Assembly: GCF_026151205.1 (NCBI RefSeq)
Contig: NC_087079.1
Span: forward strand, 17,044,945 to 17,108,944
Direction: 5' to 3'
Origin: Bolinopsis microptera
Lineage: Eukaryota; Ctenophora; Tentaculata; Lobata; Bolinopsidae
DNA: 64,000 bases
Under the pieces are notes generated by a model that was not told the DNA's origin, did no database searches, and saw only the letters and a list, made by a program, of their open reading frames with translations. Below, piece by piece: positions 43,120-55,783 of this stretch. Positions within the stretch are counted from its first letter, which is position 1, and each line of letters starts with the position of its first letter. Both the position numbers and the translations under genes were made by a program.

Positions 43120-43695
43120 ATTTGTCACCGGTGGACGTTCATTCAGAGGACCATCCCGGGTATAAGTCACTTGTTTCAACCATTGGAGGATTGCATCAGA
43201 ACAGATTTTATTCCAGCAATCTTGGGTAAGAACGTATCAGACTTGGACCGCTCCATATTTGCATTGCCAGTCAGACATGGTGGCCTAGGTATCTCCAACC
43301 CAGTTGAAAACTGCAATAGAGAATTCACAGCCTCAGTCACCATCACAAAAGACCTCACAGACCTGATTATCAACCAGCAAAACACCCTTGAACATTACAA
43401 CATGTCAATTCAAAATGACACTATAAAAAGGCAATCAAGGAGAAACACTTATTTACGGTTAGTAAATCAATAGAGGACAGTGTAAGAGATCCCAACCTAA
43501 AGAGATCTCTCCAGTTCATCAAAGAGAAAGGTTCAGGATGTTGGCTTACTGCACTTCCATTGAAGAGATTTGGCTAGTCCCTGAACAAGATTGAGTTCCG
43601 TGATGCTCTGTACTTGCGTTATGGTTGGGAGATCCCTAACACCCCATTTCACTGTGCTTGTGGAGAGAGAAATAATGTGAATCACACACTTATAA
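43120..43695 (+). mobile_element. Older LINE, C-terminal part, 5' piece (interrupted)
   Basis: Frames carry WTFIQRTIPGISHLFQPLE, IFALPVRHGGLGISNP, then after stops GSGCWLTALPL, IEFRDALYLRYGW and CACGERNNVNHTL. This is the RT-distal region of a LINE type with a Cys/His cluster. It contains at least two stops/frameshifts, so it is old. The reading breaks off at 43695 and continues at 49755. Confidence 0.75.
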
Positions 43696-43699
43696 TGTA

Positions 43700-44040
43700 C
43701 GTCTTGATAATGAATATTTTTACCTTAGTTTTTCGCCCTCTTCTAACTATGTAAACACAGAGAAGCTTTTAGTCACTGTGCAGTTAAAGTATTTAATTCC
43801 TTGCCATACGACATAAGATCAGCTGAGTCAGTTACATCTTTCAAGACCAAACTTAAAACATACTTCTTTTCTCTAGCATTTGATTGATTTTGCATTTACA
43901 TAGGTAAAATGAACTTTTCATGTCTAATTTTCAATTAAACTAAGCTCAGTTAATGTAAGAGCCGCTTTAGAAAGCACTGGAGTTTATCTCCAGGATTAAA
44001 TTATATCGAGTTATATGATTTAGCTATAAGGCGGTTTATA
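43700..44040 (+). mobile_element. L2-like LINE 3' fragment
   Basis: Around 43757-43890 a frame reads EAFSHCAVKVFNSLPYDIRS, then FKTKLKTYFFSLAFD and stop. This is the end of a LINE ORF2 related in style to that at 22.6 kb. A short 3'UTR follows. It is nested within the interrupted older element. Confidence 0.65.
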
Positions 44041-44041
44041 A

Positions 44042-45421
44042 ATGTTGTATTTATTATTACCAACCCTTTGTAAAAAAGCTAGAGTAACTCCCATCCATAA
44101 GGCAGGAATGAAAGATGATCCTAATAATTACAGGCCAATATCCATCCTTCCACTTATAGGAAAACTTATAGAATACTTTGTCGGCAAGCAACTCACTGAT
44201 TACATGGAAGAGAACAAACTTTTCATCCGGCATCAATATGGCTTTCGGAAAAATCACTCCACAACTTATTTGATGTACGATCTGATGGACTAAATATATA
44301 ATATGAGTAAATCTAAGTCTTATAAACCAGGAATCATCTTTCTTGATCTTAAGAAGGCCTTTGACACAGTGAATCATGAAATATTGCTTCAAAAATTGGC
44401 ATATTATGGAATTGGTGGCATTGCTTTAACCTGGTTTAAGAACTTCTTATCTTGTAGATATCAATGCACAAGGATCAATGGCAAAATAAGCTCATTTTTA
44501 GAAGTTCTGAGTGGTGTACCACAAGGAAGCATCATTGGGCCTATATTATTTAGTATCTTCATAAATGACATCATTTATGCCTGTAACCTATCTAAGCCCT
44601 TTCTATTTGCAGATGATGGTGCACTATTCTTTGATCAAACCTGCAGAAGCACATTTATAAACATGAAAATAGAACTTATGACAATCTTTAAATGGCTCAG
44701 TGTTAATAAATTATCACTCAATGAAAAGAAGACTGAATTCCTATTGTTTGATTCTGTTGATCAACATGATGAATTAACCATTGAATGTAATGAGGTAACT
44801 TTCACAATCAAGGAGTGCAAAGAGACAAAATATCTTGGCCTCATTCTAGATAGTAAATTAAACTTCAAAAGCCATGTAGATTATATTATTAGGAAGGTCA
44901 TGAAGAGAATTGGTGCCATGTATAGAAGCAAAGCACTGCTACCCATTAAATATAGGAAAATGTTTGCCAATGCACTCATGTTGCCACAATTCGATTATTT
45001 AGACACGCTCTATTGTAGAGCTGGCAAGACAAAACTTGCTGAACTTGACACTCTGTACAAAAAGGTAGCCAAAATAGCTCTCAACGTTCCACAAACAGAG
45101 AGCAGCCTTAATGTTTATAGAGACATGAAATGGTTACCACTCCATCTTAGACGACAACTCCATCTGTCAAATTATATGTTTAGAATCATCCATGACAATT
45201 GTCCTACAAACTTTATGAACAAATTTAGTTACATATCAGGAGGTAGTAGGAGCGGCGAAAGCTGCAACCTATATGTTAATAGATCAACATCACATAAAAA
45301 CTTTCAATACTTGGGGGCAAAATGTTGGAATAATGTTCCAACAGATCTACGAAATCTGCCCGATGTTAAAAGCTTAAGTGATTCGTATAAGAAACAGCTA
45401 CTCTACCTCAATAAACGATAA
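44042..45421 (+). mobile_element. LINE A: reverse transcriptase part, one in-frame stop
   Basis: Starts inside the RT domain: ARVTPIHKAG, NNYRPISILPLIGK, QYGFRKNHSTT. A TAA at 44291-44293 interrupts the same frame, then IIFLDLKKAFDTVNHEILL, GVPQGSIIGPILFS, LFADDGALFF, and a full C-terminus to KKQLLYLNKR. The endonuclease is absent. It is clearly a sister of LINE B, which begins immediately at its end in the same orientation. Confidence 0.9.
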
Positions 45422-48380
45422 TCTCTCTCTTGGTCTATGTAATATACAGGGTGGCCTGACTAATCTGGCAAAAACTCTTGAACTACAGGAGCTAATATTT
45501 CGCGAAAAGCTTGACATAATTGGAATTAATGAGACAAACCTTAAATCTGATATAGACACTAGTACACTTAACTTCCCCTTAAACTTTGATTTTATAAGGT
45601 GTGATAGACCTAACGATAGAGGAAGAGGAGGGTGTGGTATATTGATCAACCAAAATGTAAACCACAAATTACTCAATTTAGATATAACTTACTCTGATAT
45701 TTCTAAAATCGAAGCTATATGGATACAACTCAAGGATGCCAATCTTTACATTTGCTGCTTCTACAGATCACAAAACTTTTGTCACCTAGATACTTTCCTT
45801 GATTATATGACTGAATGTATGATGAAACTTCAAGGTAAGAAAGTAATATGGATTGGCGATGTTAATGTTAACCAAAACTCTTTATCTGATCTAGATTATA
45901 AAAAGTTAGATATAACAATGAAGCTCTTTGGAATGATACAGACTGTTACAGGAATTACTAGAGTTGCAAACTTAGATGGTAGGATAACGCAGAGCACAAT
46001 AGATGTTGTCATGACTAACTGTTACTCTAATTTCATAGAGTGTAAAGTACTTGATGATAGAATAGGAGATCACCAAGCTCTCAAATGTGTTCTCGACTTT
46101 AAAGTAAGTAAAGCTAGTAAATTCCAGAAGGTTCTTATCAGAGACCACTCCTTAAACAATCTGAAAGCCTTAAGCTATTTTCTGGGATCCTGCAGCAACT
46201 ACAGTAATATTCTAAGCTGTACTAATGTAGACCATGCCCTAGATGGACTTAATCATCACATCCAGGAATCGTATGATAATTACTGTCCACCTAAACAGAT
46301 AAAATGTAATAGTAACTTTCTCTGTAATCCCTCTAAAGAACTGTTGGCAGAAATACGGAAGAAGAAGATGCTTTTCAGAAAGTATAAAAAGTGTTTAGGA
46401 CAATTAAACAAATTCAAGTGTAATTGTATTAATGGAATATGTAAATGCAGAAAAAGTGAACTACATAAGAAATGCTCTACTTCGTGGGATAACTATCGTC
46501 CCCAAAGAAACTATGTGACAAAATTATCCAAAGAAAACAGACGTACAAATATTGTTCAGGACCTTACTGTGAAAAGTGCAAAAAACGATTTAAAAGGCAT
46601 TTGGAAAACTATCAAACATGCTTCAAACTTATCTGGAAAAATAAGTAGCTCTTCCCCAAGCAACTTAAATGTTAACGGAGTTAACCTGCATTTTGCCACA
46701 GTTGGTACAATAATACAAGAATCGATTAAGGAAAAGGATTCAGACGACTTCCTAGAATATATGCCGCCTCCAACAGAGTGTAAACTCTCTGTATTCGAAG
46801 AGGTGACTGTTGAACAAGTAAAAGAATATATACTCAGTATACCATCAGATAAATCGATTAACGATATCATGCCCATTAAAATATATAAGTATATTATTCC
46901 CCAAATCATCGATCCAGTAGCTCATATTATAAACCTTAGTATGAAAAGTGGAACAATGCCGTTGGCATGTAAAATTGCATCAGTCACTCCAATTCTTAAA
47001 ACTGGTGACCCTAATGATCCAAATAACTACCGGCCAATATCCATACTCCCCCTACTTGGAAAATGCATAGAATATTTTGTTAACCAACAGCTTACAGAGT
47101 ATGTTGAAACAAATAAACTGCTTACCAACCATCAGTATGGTTTTAGAAAAGATCATTCCACCACTTTTCTAATGCTTAATCTATTTGATAAAATATTTAC
47201 GTCTAAGGAATCACAGAAGAAACCTGCAATTGTATTCTTAGATATCAAAAAGGCCTTTGACACAGTAAGCCATAATATTTTATTAAAAAAACTTAAGTAT
47301 TATGGAGTTGATGGCTTTGTCATAAAGTGGTTCAAAAGCTACCTGGGGGACAGAAAGCAACACACCAAAATACGTGGTAATGTAAGCACATCACTCCCTG
47401 TTAAAACAGGTGTGCCACAGGGTAGCATATTAGGACCAATTCTATTTAGTTTATTCATAAATGATCTCAGTAGAAATTGCACACAATCTACTGCTTACTT
47501 ATTTGCAGATGACAGTGCACTATATTTTGATAACATTTCCCGAGGCATATATGAGAATGTAATTAAGGATATGAAAATTGTGTATGAATGGCTTAGAATC
47601 AACAAGCTGAGACTAAATGCTGCAAAATCTTCATTCATTGTATTTGATAGATCACCTAATCTGGACACGTTGTCAATCCCTCTGGATTTGGAAAAAGAAT
47701 GCCTATTTATAGAAGAAACTAAATCTCAAAAATATTTAGGTCTCATGATAGACAATTTATTGAACTTTCATGACCATATTGATTATGTGAAATCAAAAAT
47801 TGCTAAAAGAATAGGGGCATTATACAGGTCAAAAAATCTTCTTCCGCTGAAATATAGAAAAATGTTTGTAAATGCTCTTATGCTCCCCCAATTTGACTAC
47901 CTGGATATAATATGGTGCAGGGCTGCCAAAACCAAACTTAATTCTCTTGATATATTATACAAGAAAGTAGCAAAAATTGCTCTGGATGTTCATTGGCAGG
48001 AACCATCAGTAAATGTATATCGAAATATGAAGTGGTTACCCTTACACTTAAGAAGACAACTCCATCTGTCAACGTATATGTATAAAATTCTTAATGAGGC
48101 TGCACCATCATCATTCACAGATAAATTTTCTTATGTATCCGGAGGATCACGTGATGCTGAGAGGTGCAACCTTTATATTCACAAATCCAGAACACACAAA
48201 ACCTTTACATATTTAGGTGCAAAATGTTGGAATACAATTCCAGAGAACATAAGGACTATAGAATGTAGTGTAAAATTCTCACAATGTATGAAATCTAAAT
48301 TTATGTCAGATGTAATTCAAGGAGTCTCATCCTATGAAATAAACAATAGTTTCGACTATTTCTACACTCTAGCTATGTGA
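45378..48380 (+). mobile_element. LINE B: endonuclease + reverse transcriptase, 1000-codon uninterrupted frame
   Basis: APE endonuclease motifs: LCNIQGGL (about residue 20), GINETNL, GDVNVNQ (about 160), GDHQALKC. A Cys-rich KCNCINGICKCRK segment lies near 350. RT motifs: NNYRPISILPLLGK, FLDIKKAFDTVSH, GVPQGSILGPILFS, LFADDSALYF (about 708). A thumb and C-terminal region reaches YFYTLAM. All catalytic motifs are present without stops. The frame opens with GTG and has no ATG before about residue 150, so the true 5' end is missing or fused to LINE A. The 3'UTR reaches about 48835. Confidence 0.92.
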
Positions 48381-49755
48381 CAACTGAAACAAATTTTATG
48401 GGGCTGGAGTTTTTGTCGGGTGGAAAGGCCCCCTGCGTTATATATGACCTAGGTATTTCCAGAAGTATAGAACTTTAAACATCTCCTTTATTCGTTCCCA
48501 TTTTTTATCATTGCCAATCTATTATTGTTCTATACTTCTCTGTATATAACTGTAAATAACATTACTAACGTAATCCCAAAGTGGGCATCTATGTAATCTT
48601 AATTGTTACCTTCGTGCCCACAGTTCACTGTTAAATCATATCTTATTTTATCACTCATTATTTTATTACTCATTATGTTTACATACTATATCCTTATGTC
48701 CCTAGAAGGGTGTTCTGCTAACAGTTTTCGACTGACTTGAATGTCCTGCACAGCAGATTGAAGCTTCTTAAATTATTTTTATTCTTATTGTATTGCTGTG
48801 TAAATTTGATTCTAATTCTAATTCTAATCTATAACAACAGACCCTAATTACACCGTCGACAATTCATATGACAAATTTTACACTGCAATCATAGTCGACG
48901 ATAACTAAGTATTCCCTTTTTGACCACCTTACCATTCTGATTGATTTTGCACATGACTGACATGTTTTAACTGGAGAAGGGATTCGCACAGTGGTAGTTT
49001 TATAAACCACTTTTAATTTATTGACCTATTATACCTAGTGGTAGTTTTATAGACCACATTTAATTTATTACCTTATCATACTTAGTATTTATTTTTGGTG
49101 ACTGTATCACCCAGTTTTAACATTTGATAATTGTACAGTTTATTGACGACACATTGACTGAATGTTATTTTGTATTCTAATTTATATTCTAGATATTTTA
49201 TTTATTTTTCAACAGACGACAACTTCCTGTTTTTTCTTCTATATTAGTTACTCATATCTCTTGTACAGACTGTTTTACAAGGACATTGACAGATGATACT
49301 CACATTAGGCATTCATTATTGCATCTAAATTATTTCACTTGCATTAGGTTTAGAAATTTATTATCTGGTTAACAGATTTCAAATGTTTAATCAATTTGTA
49401 GTATGACAGTAAGGTATATAAGAAGTTATTTAATTTTGCTTGGGCTATTATATTGACTATTGAGGTTTAATGATGATATGGAATTTGAATTCTATATAAA
49501 TTTACACTATGTGGTTGGGGCATTTTGCATCTAGTAAATATGGTTACTACTCCTATATATCATATTATTTGATTGGTATTCGATTTCTGATTATTTCTTA
49601 GGAATATGATTATTATATCTCAATTTGGCTTTAGGTAGGGTGCCCCGCTAAAAGAACTGGATTCTTCCAGGAAGCATCCCGTGCACAGACCTTGGTCTAC
49701 ATATAAATTAAATTATTAACCATTCATTCTGTATGTGCACGAAAAAATTTATTTC
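48381..49755 (+). other. LINE B 3'UTR and further non-coding insertion
   Basis: 48381-48835 is the LINE B 3'UTR ending in repeated TTCTAA (GATTCTAATTCTAATTCTAA). 48836-49755 has no frame. GTGGTAGTTTTATAAACCAC is repeated near 48990 and 49040, and the stretch ends in ATTATTATTATAT, which could be another LINE tail, directly before the older element resumes. Confidence 0.55.
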
Positions 49756-50308
49756 AAAGATTATTATTATATGCAAGAAAGGTGGCTATGTTTCTATGAG
49801 ACACAACAACATCCGCGATCTAAATGCAGAGCTGCAGCGTGAAGTATGCAGAGATGTAGTGACTGAGCCAGCATTGATACCCCTTGATAATGAAGAAATT
49901 GTTGGTACCAATGCTGATAGAGCTGCACCTGATGTATCCTCACAAGGTCTCTGGAGCACATTTGAACGAACATTCTTTGATGTCTGTGTTACCCACCCCA
50001 ACTCACCCACATATGACAAAAAAGATATGGAACAGATCTATAAAGCTCATGAAATGAGGAAAATGAAAAAGTACAACAACAGAATCATCCAGGTGGAAAA
50101 AGGCACCTTTACCCCACTTATATACTCAACAAATGGCGGATGGGGTCCACAAGCCACAAGATACCACAAGAGACTCGCTGAAAAACTATCCCAGAAGAGA
50201 GGAGAAGACTATGCGGCTATTCAGTGTTACATGCGCACCAGGATTAGATTCTCAATCCTCAGGAGCACCCTGATAGCGGTCAGGGGTGAGAGAGGGAGAC
50301 GGCAATAG
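49755..50308 (+). mobile_element. Older LINE, C-terminal part, 3' piece: probable restriction-like endonuclease domain
   Basis: Continues the protein broken at 43695: CKKGGYVSMRHNNIRDLN, EVCRDVVTEPALIPL, APDVSSQGLW, TFFDVCVTHPN, HEMRKMKKYNNRIIQVEKGT, FTPLIYSTNGGWGP, ending at TAG 50306-50308. The order PDV ... FFDV ... HExxKxxxY resembles the PD-(D/E)xK core of restriction-like LINE endonucleases; this assignment is inference. This half has one clean frame. Confidence 0.7.
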
Positions 50309-50843
50309 TATACATTGCCAGTCAGTGTAACTTCGTTTAACTTGATACCTGCCACCATGGACTATGGATGTTTCTAGACACTATCCTTTTGATATTGAGA
50401 TATTGGTATCTCAGATCACGTGTACATCGTTCCTTTTTTATGACACAGAAATTTATTGACACTCACAGCTATAATTTTAATCATTGAATCAGTATTTTTA
50501 TCTGTGCTCTGCGTAATGCATCACATGAATCAGTTTTTAATCTATTAACTTATTACACATTTGTGCTCTGCTTTAGCATCACTTGACTATTTAAAAAAAT
50601 TGTTTGTTCAGGCCATGACCTTATAGTCAGCCAATTGGCCATAGCTGAAATTGAATGTAATTTATTCATTTACTATCATTCATACTCATTGAAAGTAGGT
50701 TTGGTGTGGCCAGTTAGGTTGCCATCTCTGTAATTGTAACCTGAGACTACTGTAATTGTAACCTGGGACTACTGCTCCTATTCACTAACCCCCAAACTAG
50801 TGAACACTCATTTTAATATCGCTTTGGAGTTTGGACATAGCTA
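50309..50843. other. Non-coding, likely 3'UTR of the older LINE
   Basis: AT-rich, with short repeated phrases (TGTGCTCTGC; GTAATTGTAACCTG twice at 50730-50770). No frame or RNA gene seen. Confidence 0.4.
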
Positions 50844-51935
50844 TTGTATGGAAAATCTGGAAAGTCTGGCTTGAGAGAGAAGAAAATGTTTTATTATGTA
50901 TCTGGACATTTTCTGAGACATGTGATATGTGATTTTCAATTCAATTTTTCATCTATTAGAAACTTCCATCTGTTAGTGTTATACGTTGAATGGTTACATC
51001 AGATATTAACTATAGTCCTGGTACATTGCATTTCTAAAGCAAATCGTATGATCTGCTGGATTGTAAGAAACTTAGTTATTAGAGAAAAGGTTGTAATGAT
51101 AGCTATTTATAAAGCTTTGATAAGACCTCATCTTGAGTATTGTGTCCAATTGTGGAATCCAGTTGCGGCTCATGGAAGTTGGGGGACTGTTTTGGAGCTG
51201 GAGAGCGTCCAGAGGCGGTTTACCCGTCTGATTGATGAGGTGGGTACTCTTCCATACAGCTGCAGACTGGATATCCTCAATTTGACAACGCTGGCAGAGC
51301 GGCGAATACGTGGGGACCTTATCGAAGCTTTTAAAGTAACTAGTGGTTTGACTGAATATGGATCGGGTTTGTTCAGAATGAGCAGATCTGGTCTTAATTT
51401 AGTTTCAACCAATAGGTGTAATAAGAGTGTAACTAAAGTTAAGAATCTCCAGTCTTCTTTTCTTCCGGAGCGAGTCATTCCTTACTGGAACAAACTCCCT
51501 TCAGATGTCAAGAACTGCTCGACAGTTTTAAGCTTTAAAGTTAGATTGGAAGGATTTAAGAAAGAAATGATTTCTAAAAACAGTGTAAATGATTTTTATT
51601 TTTGGAATGTTTCGAATGAAGTTTTAGGGAAAATTGAAGGACCCAGTTATTTAAGCAATAAGGAGACACATAATGAATATCTTTGGTTTCATCCTTTTGT
51701 GGCAAAGAAGCGTTTTATAAATCTTTATTCCACTGGGAAGTATTAATGAATTATTTATAGATAATGTATTAGATTTTATTAATTAATAAAATTGAATTTG
51801 ATAAACTATTAATGTTGATGGAAAAATATATTTATTTAAATTATTTTTTTATTTAGTGCAATGATATTTTGTAGACACTTGTGATGATGTTATGTCATAA
51901 TCTTTACTTACTTACTTACTTACTTACTTCACTCT
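50844..51935 (+). mobile_element. LINE C: CR1-type ORF2 C-terminal fragment with (CTTA)n tail
   Basis: From about 51030 the frame reads ALIRPHLEYCVQLWNP, LESVQRRFTRLI, LTTLAERRIRGDLIEAFKV and FLPERVIPYWNKLPSDV, the classic end of CR1/jockey-group RT proteins. The tail is (CTTA)n at 51903-51927. The left breakpoint of the downstream tandem duplication falls inside this LINE, at about 51152. Confidence 0.88.
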
Positions 51936-51939
51936 TTAG

Positions 51940-52440
51940 TCATAAGTTTGATCTTCTCCCACTGTCTTTCTGCTGCAGACGTTGTTTGTTTCTTCTAGAC
52001 TGCCCCTCTGGGTGACGGGTGTCCCATTGAGCTTGAGGATCCTCTCGAGTATCCTCCTGAGTATCCTCCTGAGTATCCTCCTGAGTATCCTCCTGACTTC
52101 TTCTTCTCACATTCATGAGTACCTCGGCCCAGCTTACCACATGCCTTGCTCTTACGCTTAAAACATTGAGTGGCAATGTGACCTTGCCTGTCACATATAT
52201 ATAGCATCTTCTTGTGCTTCTTTGCCTGTTCTCTGTTCTGTAATACACCTCCTCAGTTTCATCCCATTCTCTTTCCTCTGTCCAGTTCAACTCATACTGA
52301 TCTGACAGGTAATGCTTAATGAAGTCCAATTCTCCTTTCAAGGCATCTAACTCTCCGGTGTAGTCTGTTGGACGTGGGTCTCTGATTCTCTTCAGAGTCT
52401 GCTGCGAAGACGAAACCGACGTCTTTAAAAAAAATCTCAC
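51940..52440 (-). mobile_element. Gag-like zinc-knuckle fragment of an LTR-type retroelement (frameshifted)
   Basis: Two overlapping minus-strand frames. The longer has an acidic helical stretch (TEEREWDETEEVYYRT). The second has CDRQGHIATQC, the last three ligands of a CX2CX4HX4C knuckle; the first Cys lies in the other frame. The switch occurs at a TATATATA tract, so a 2-bp slippage separates the halves. Downstream a 15-bp unit repeats as QEDT or SGGY. No protease, RT or LTR is seen. Confidence 0.5.
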
Positions 52441-52884
52441 ACTTATTTTACTTCAGAGTATTCCAACAGCCACATTATTACACAAGTGTAACCAGCCAAT
52501 TACAGGAGGCCGAAGGATTCATTTGGCCAGTGACGGTTAAGGTAGTGTGTACCACTAGTGTGTAAAACCCGAATATTTTGGTGGTTTTTAGAAAGACTTT
52601 CGGTCCGAGTCATTCTCGATACGTACCTCCCATATCAAGAGCTCTCGATTCCGAGCTCGTGTTGCAAAGGGTTTACGTCATATTATGTCAGTCAGTTTAA
52701 TACAGTCACATAGAATAATAATTGTTGATAGTTAATAGTTAACAGTGGATTACTGTATATTAGTAATGTTAATATTACAGCTAAATGTTGATTAACAGAT
52801 GATTACAGTCGATTACAGGGCCCAATGACAAAGGTTACAGTGTACATGCCACTTAAAATTAAAACTTCAATAGTAGATAACAGT
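52441..52884. other. Non-coding part of tandem copy 1
   Basis: No gene. 52680-52870 matches the same section of copies 2 and 3 (AGTTAATAGTTAACAG, ACAGATGATTACAG motifs). Confidence 0.5.
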
Positions 52885-54600
52885 AGTTGTTGATCAGGTC
52901 CTCCTCGCAATTTGCCGTGGTTCCTCTTTTCCTCGTGGTGTTGGTTTGAAATGCTTCACCTAGTCCCACTGTAACGTTTCCCCAATGAAATCCTCTGAAA
53001 TGTTATAAGTTTGTCAGGTCAACAGTGGTATTGAGCTTTATCTTGGTCACGTTGTTAAATTACTGGATTAATATGTAACAATTTATGCATTATTACAAAC
53101 AATTATACATTTTCCTTGGATAATTTAAAAAACAGTAAGAAAGATTTACCCATCATAAACAGGTTGGTCAGTTGATTGTAGAGCTGCCGTGTAGAGAGCT
53201 TTTTAAGGTATGGGGGGCGTGAACAGAACGTCCATTCTACTAACAGGTTCCGACTTCTAGCCTACTACAAAAAAGTGTCATTAAGAGTTTCAGTCACTTC
53301 CGTAGTTTTCTGTTCGGTTCTGTTAAGCTGGTTTCTTTTTCATGGAAACACTTCTTTGAATTCCCTATTACTCTGCTTTGGTCCCCATTCAGTTCTGATA
53401 AAGGGTTCGTTAAGAGTTTCATGTCACCTTCTGTAGTTTCCCGTTCGGTTCTGTTAAGCTTGGTTTTCTTTTTCCTGGAGACAAATCTTTGATTTCCCTA
53501 CACTCTGCTTTGGTCCCATTTAGTTCTGTGTTAGTTCCTGTTAGTTCGGGATTGAGTGTCGTTAGAGTTGTAGTCCTTTCCTGTTAGTTTCCGATTAGGA
53601 GTTTGTTTTAGAGTTTCAGTTACTTTCTGTAGGTTTTCTGTTCGGGTTCTGTTAGTTGGTTTTCTTTTCCTGGTGCACAATCATTGATTCCCTACACTCT
53701 GCCTTGGTCCCATTCAGTTCTGTTAGAGTGTCGTTTAGAGTTTCAGTTACTTTCTGTAGTTTCTGTTCGGTTCTATTAAGCTTGGTTTCTTTTTTCTGGA
53801 GCACAATCTTTGATTCCCTACACTCTGCCTTGGTCCCATTCAGTTCTGTTAGAGTGTCGTTTAGTGGTTTCAGTTCACTTCCTGTAGTTTATGTTCGGTT
53901 TCTATTAAGCTTGGTTTCTTTTTCCTGGAAGCACAATCTTGGATTCCCTACACTCTGCTTTGGTCCCATTCAGTTGTGTTAGAGTGTCGTTAAGAGTTTC
54001 AGTCACTTCCTGTAGGTTTCCGTATAGGTTCTATTTTGCTTGGTTTCTTTTTCCTGGAGCACTATCTTTGTTCCCTACACTCTGTTTTGGTTCCCCATTT
54101 AGTTCTGTGTTTCAGTCTGTTAGTTCGGGTAGAGTGTACGTTAAGAGTTGTAGTCCTCCTGTAGTTCGATAGGTGTTTCGTTTAGAGTTTCAGCACTTCC
54201 TGTTGTTTCCGTTCGGTTCTATTAAGCTTGTTCATTTTTCTTGGAGCACAATATTTGTTTCCCCTACACTCTGCTTTTGGTGCCATTCAGTTCTGTTAAA
54301 AGTGTCGTTTAGTGTTTCAGTCACTTGCTGTTAGTTTCCGTTCGGTTCTATTATGCTTGGTTTTTTTTCCTGGGCACATTCTTTGATTTCTACACTCTGC
54401 CTTGGTCACATTCAGTTTCTTTAGAGTGTCGTTTAGAGTTTCTAGTCACTTCCTGTAGTTTCAGTACGGTTTCTTAAGCTTGGTTTCTTTTTCCTGAGCA
54501 CAATCTTTGATTTCCCTACACTCTGCCTAGGTCCCATATGGCCAGTATCGGAGATAGCCCGATCCGGTCCGCGGGACCACGTTCCGCGGTCACATGTATC
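52885..54600 (-). pseudogene. Coiled-coil secreted-protein paralogue, tandem copy 1 (two exons, frames broken)
   Basis: Read from right to left. An exon (about 54600-53150) holds some ten tandem 126-bp units, each a 42-residue repeat: TLNDTLTELNGTKAECRESK followed by IVLQEKETKLNRTERKLQEV. Heptad-like spacing and NDT/NGT/NRT sequons indicate a glycosylated coiled coil. It ends in a block RRDVLFTPPYLNKLF and QLTNL, like WDVLFTAPY...QLTTSW of the 3.2 kb gene. A donor at 53149-53148 and an acceptor TTTCAG at 52997-52995 define a 155-bp phase-1 intron. The last exon (52994 to about 52885) reads EDFIG and VKHF, like FVG...HF. Many single-base indels break the frame. No pentraxin exon was found in the segment. 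Confidence 0.7.
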
Positions 54601-55783
54601 TAAAAGTTCATATTACTTATTAATAACAGTATCCCTGAATCAAGCAAACAGGTGAATAGTTGATTGGTTACACAGATCATATGAATAGTATGTTTGGTAT
54701 CCTTGGTTGCAATTAGTTTACGACTAGCATAAGTTAATATTGTAGCGTAGTAAATTACTGGATTCAAACTATTGATTAAGATTCAAATTGTGGTACTTCG
54801 GTTATAATTAGTTACGTATAATATTATTTACTGATATTTGGATATTATTCAGGTTGGAAGAGACCAAGGACAAGTGAAACAAGGAAGTTAGGAGTAAAGG
54901 GCAAATTTTTCTGGCGTCAAAGCTTCTTCAGGCTAAAAATTAGTTTATAAATTTGTTAGGTTTATAATAAATGCTTCTATACTAGTTAAAATGCTAAATT
55001 AAAATTACCACCACATGGACAAAAAATTTATTTTGGCTAAAGGTAATACATCAAATGGTTATTGTACATTACATTGAAAATAGTGAGTTTACACACGTTT
55101 TTACACTCTGTCCAAGTACATAATTTCTACTGAACAGCAGGTTCGTGTGCTATTTGTTAAATTTGTCTTTGATATGTTGTATAAGAAATCCCTTTAGCTT
55201 CTTCGCACTTTATTTGTTATTGTTACTGGTTTTAAATAATTTAATGATAGTAAGCTTCTGTCACTCTTTACGTTTAATGGTGCTATTTTAAGTAATTTCT
55301 AAAATATCGATATTGGGAAATATCTGGTTCTATGTTATCGTGAAACTATGAATAATGAGCAGCCACTCGCCCCATTATCAGGACTAGGATTAAAGGACTG
55401 TTGACTGCTCTTCGATGCTCTGATAATTCTATAGTGTGCTTGTTCTACTCGTTTCCACTATATTTAATCTTGATTAATTACACGTAACTTTGTATATGAC
55501 ACATTTTGGTTTGCAGTCGTGATTTGATGTTGATGACGTGGACATATGTTACAGTTTGGTATGGTGCAGTGTGGTTTGTCGTGTGGGTCGTGATGAAACA
55601 TAGATCTTTGAGAAGTTTCTTACCTGGTTGTGAATATGAATTTGTTGCCAATAATGGAGTAGAATTGTTTGAAAAAACGTTTGTATGTACTATCACACAA
55701 TTACGTTCATACACATGTTCATATAATAAAAATCACGATACCTATTTTATACCTAACTTTACCCACCTCCTTATTGTGGAATC
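54601..55783. other. Non-coding end of tandem copy 1, with half foldback element
   Basis: 54841-55030 is the left half of the 15.9 kb foldback element (GGTTGGAAGAGAC, AAGGAAGTTAGGAG, TTCTATACTAGTT). 55380-55780 is AT-rich, conserved in copy 2, without a recognisable product. Confidence 0.55.

Noticed and set aside
53656-54172. Plus-strand frames rich in SLHSALVPFSSVRVS repeats
   Set aside because: Antisense shadows of the 126-bp coiled-coil unit. The minus strand has the amphipathic, sequon-rich sense frame and matches the 3.2 kb gene.
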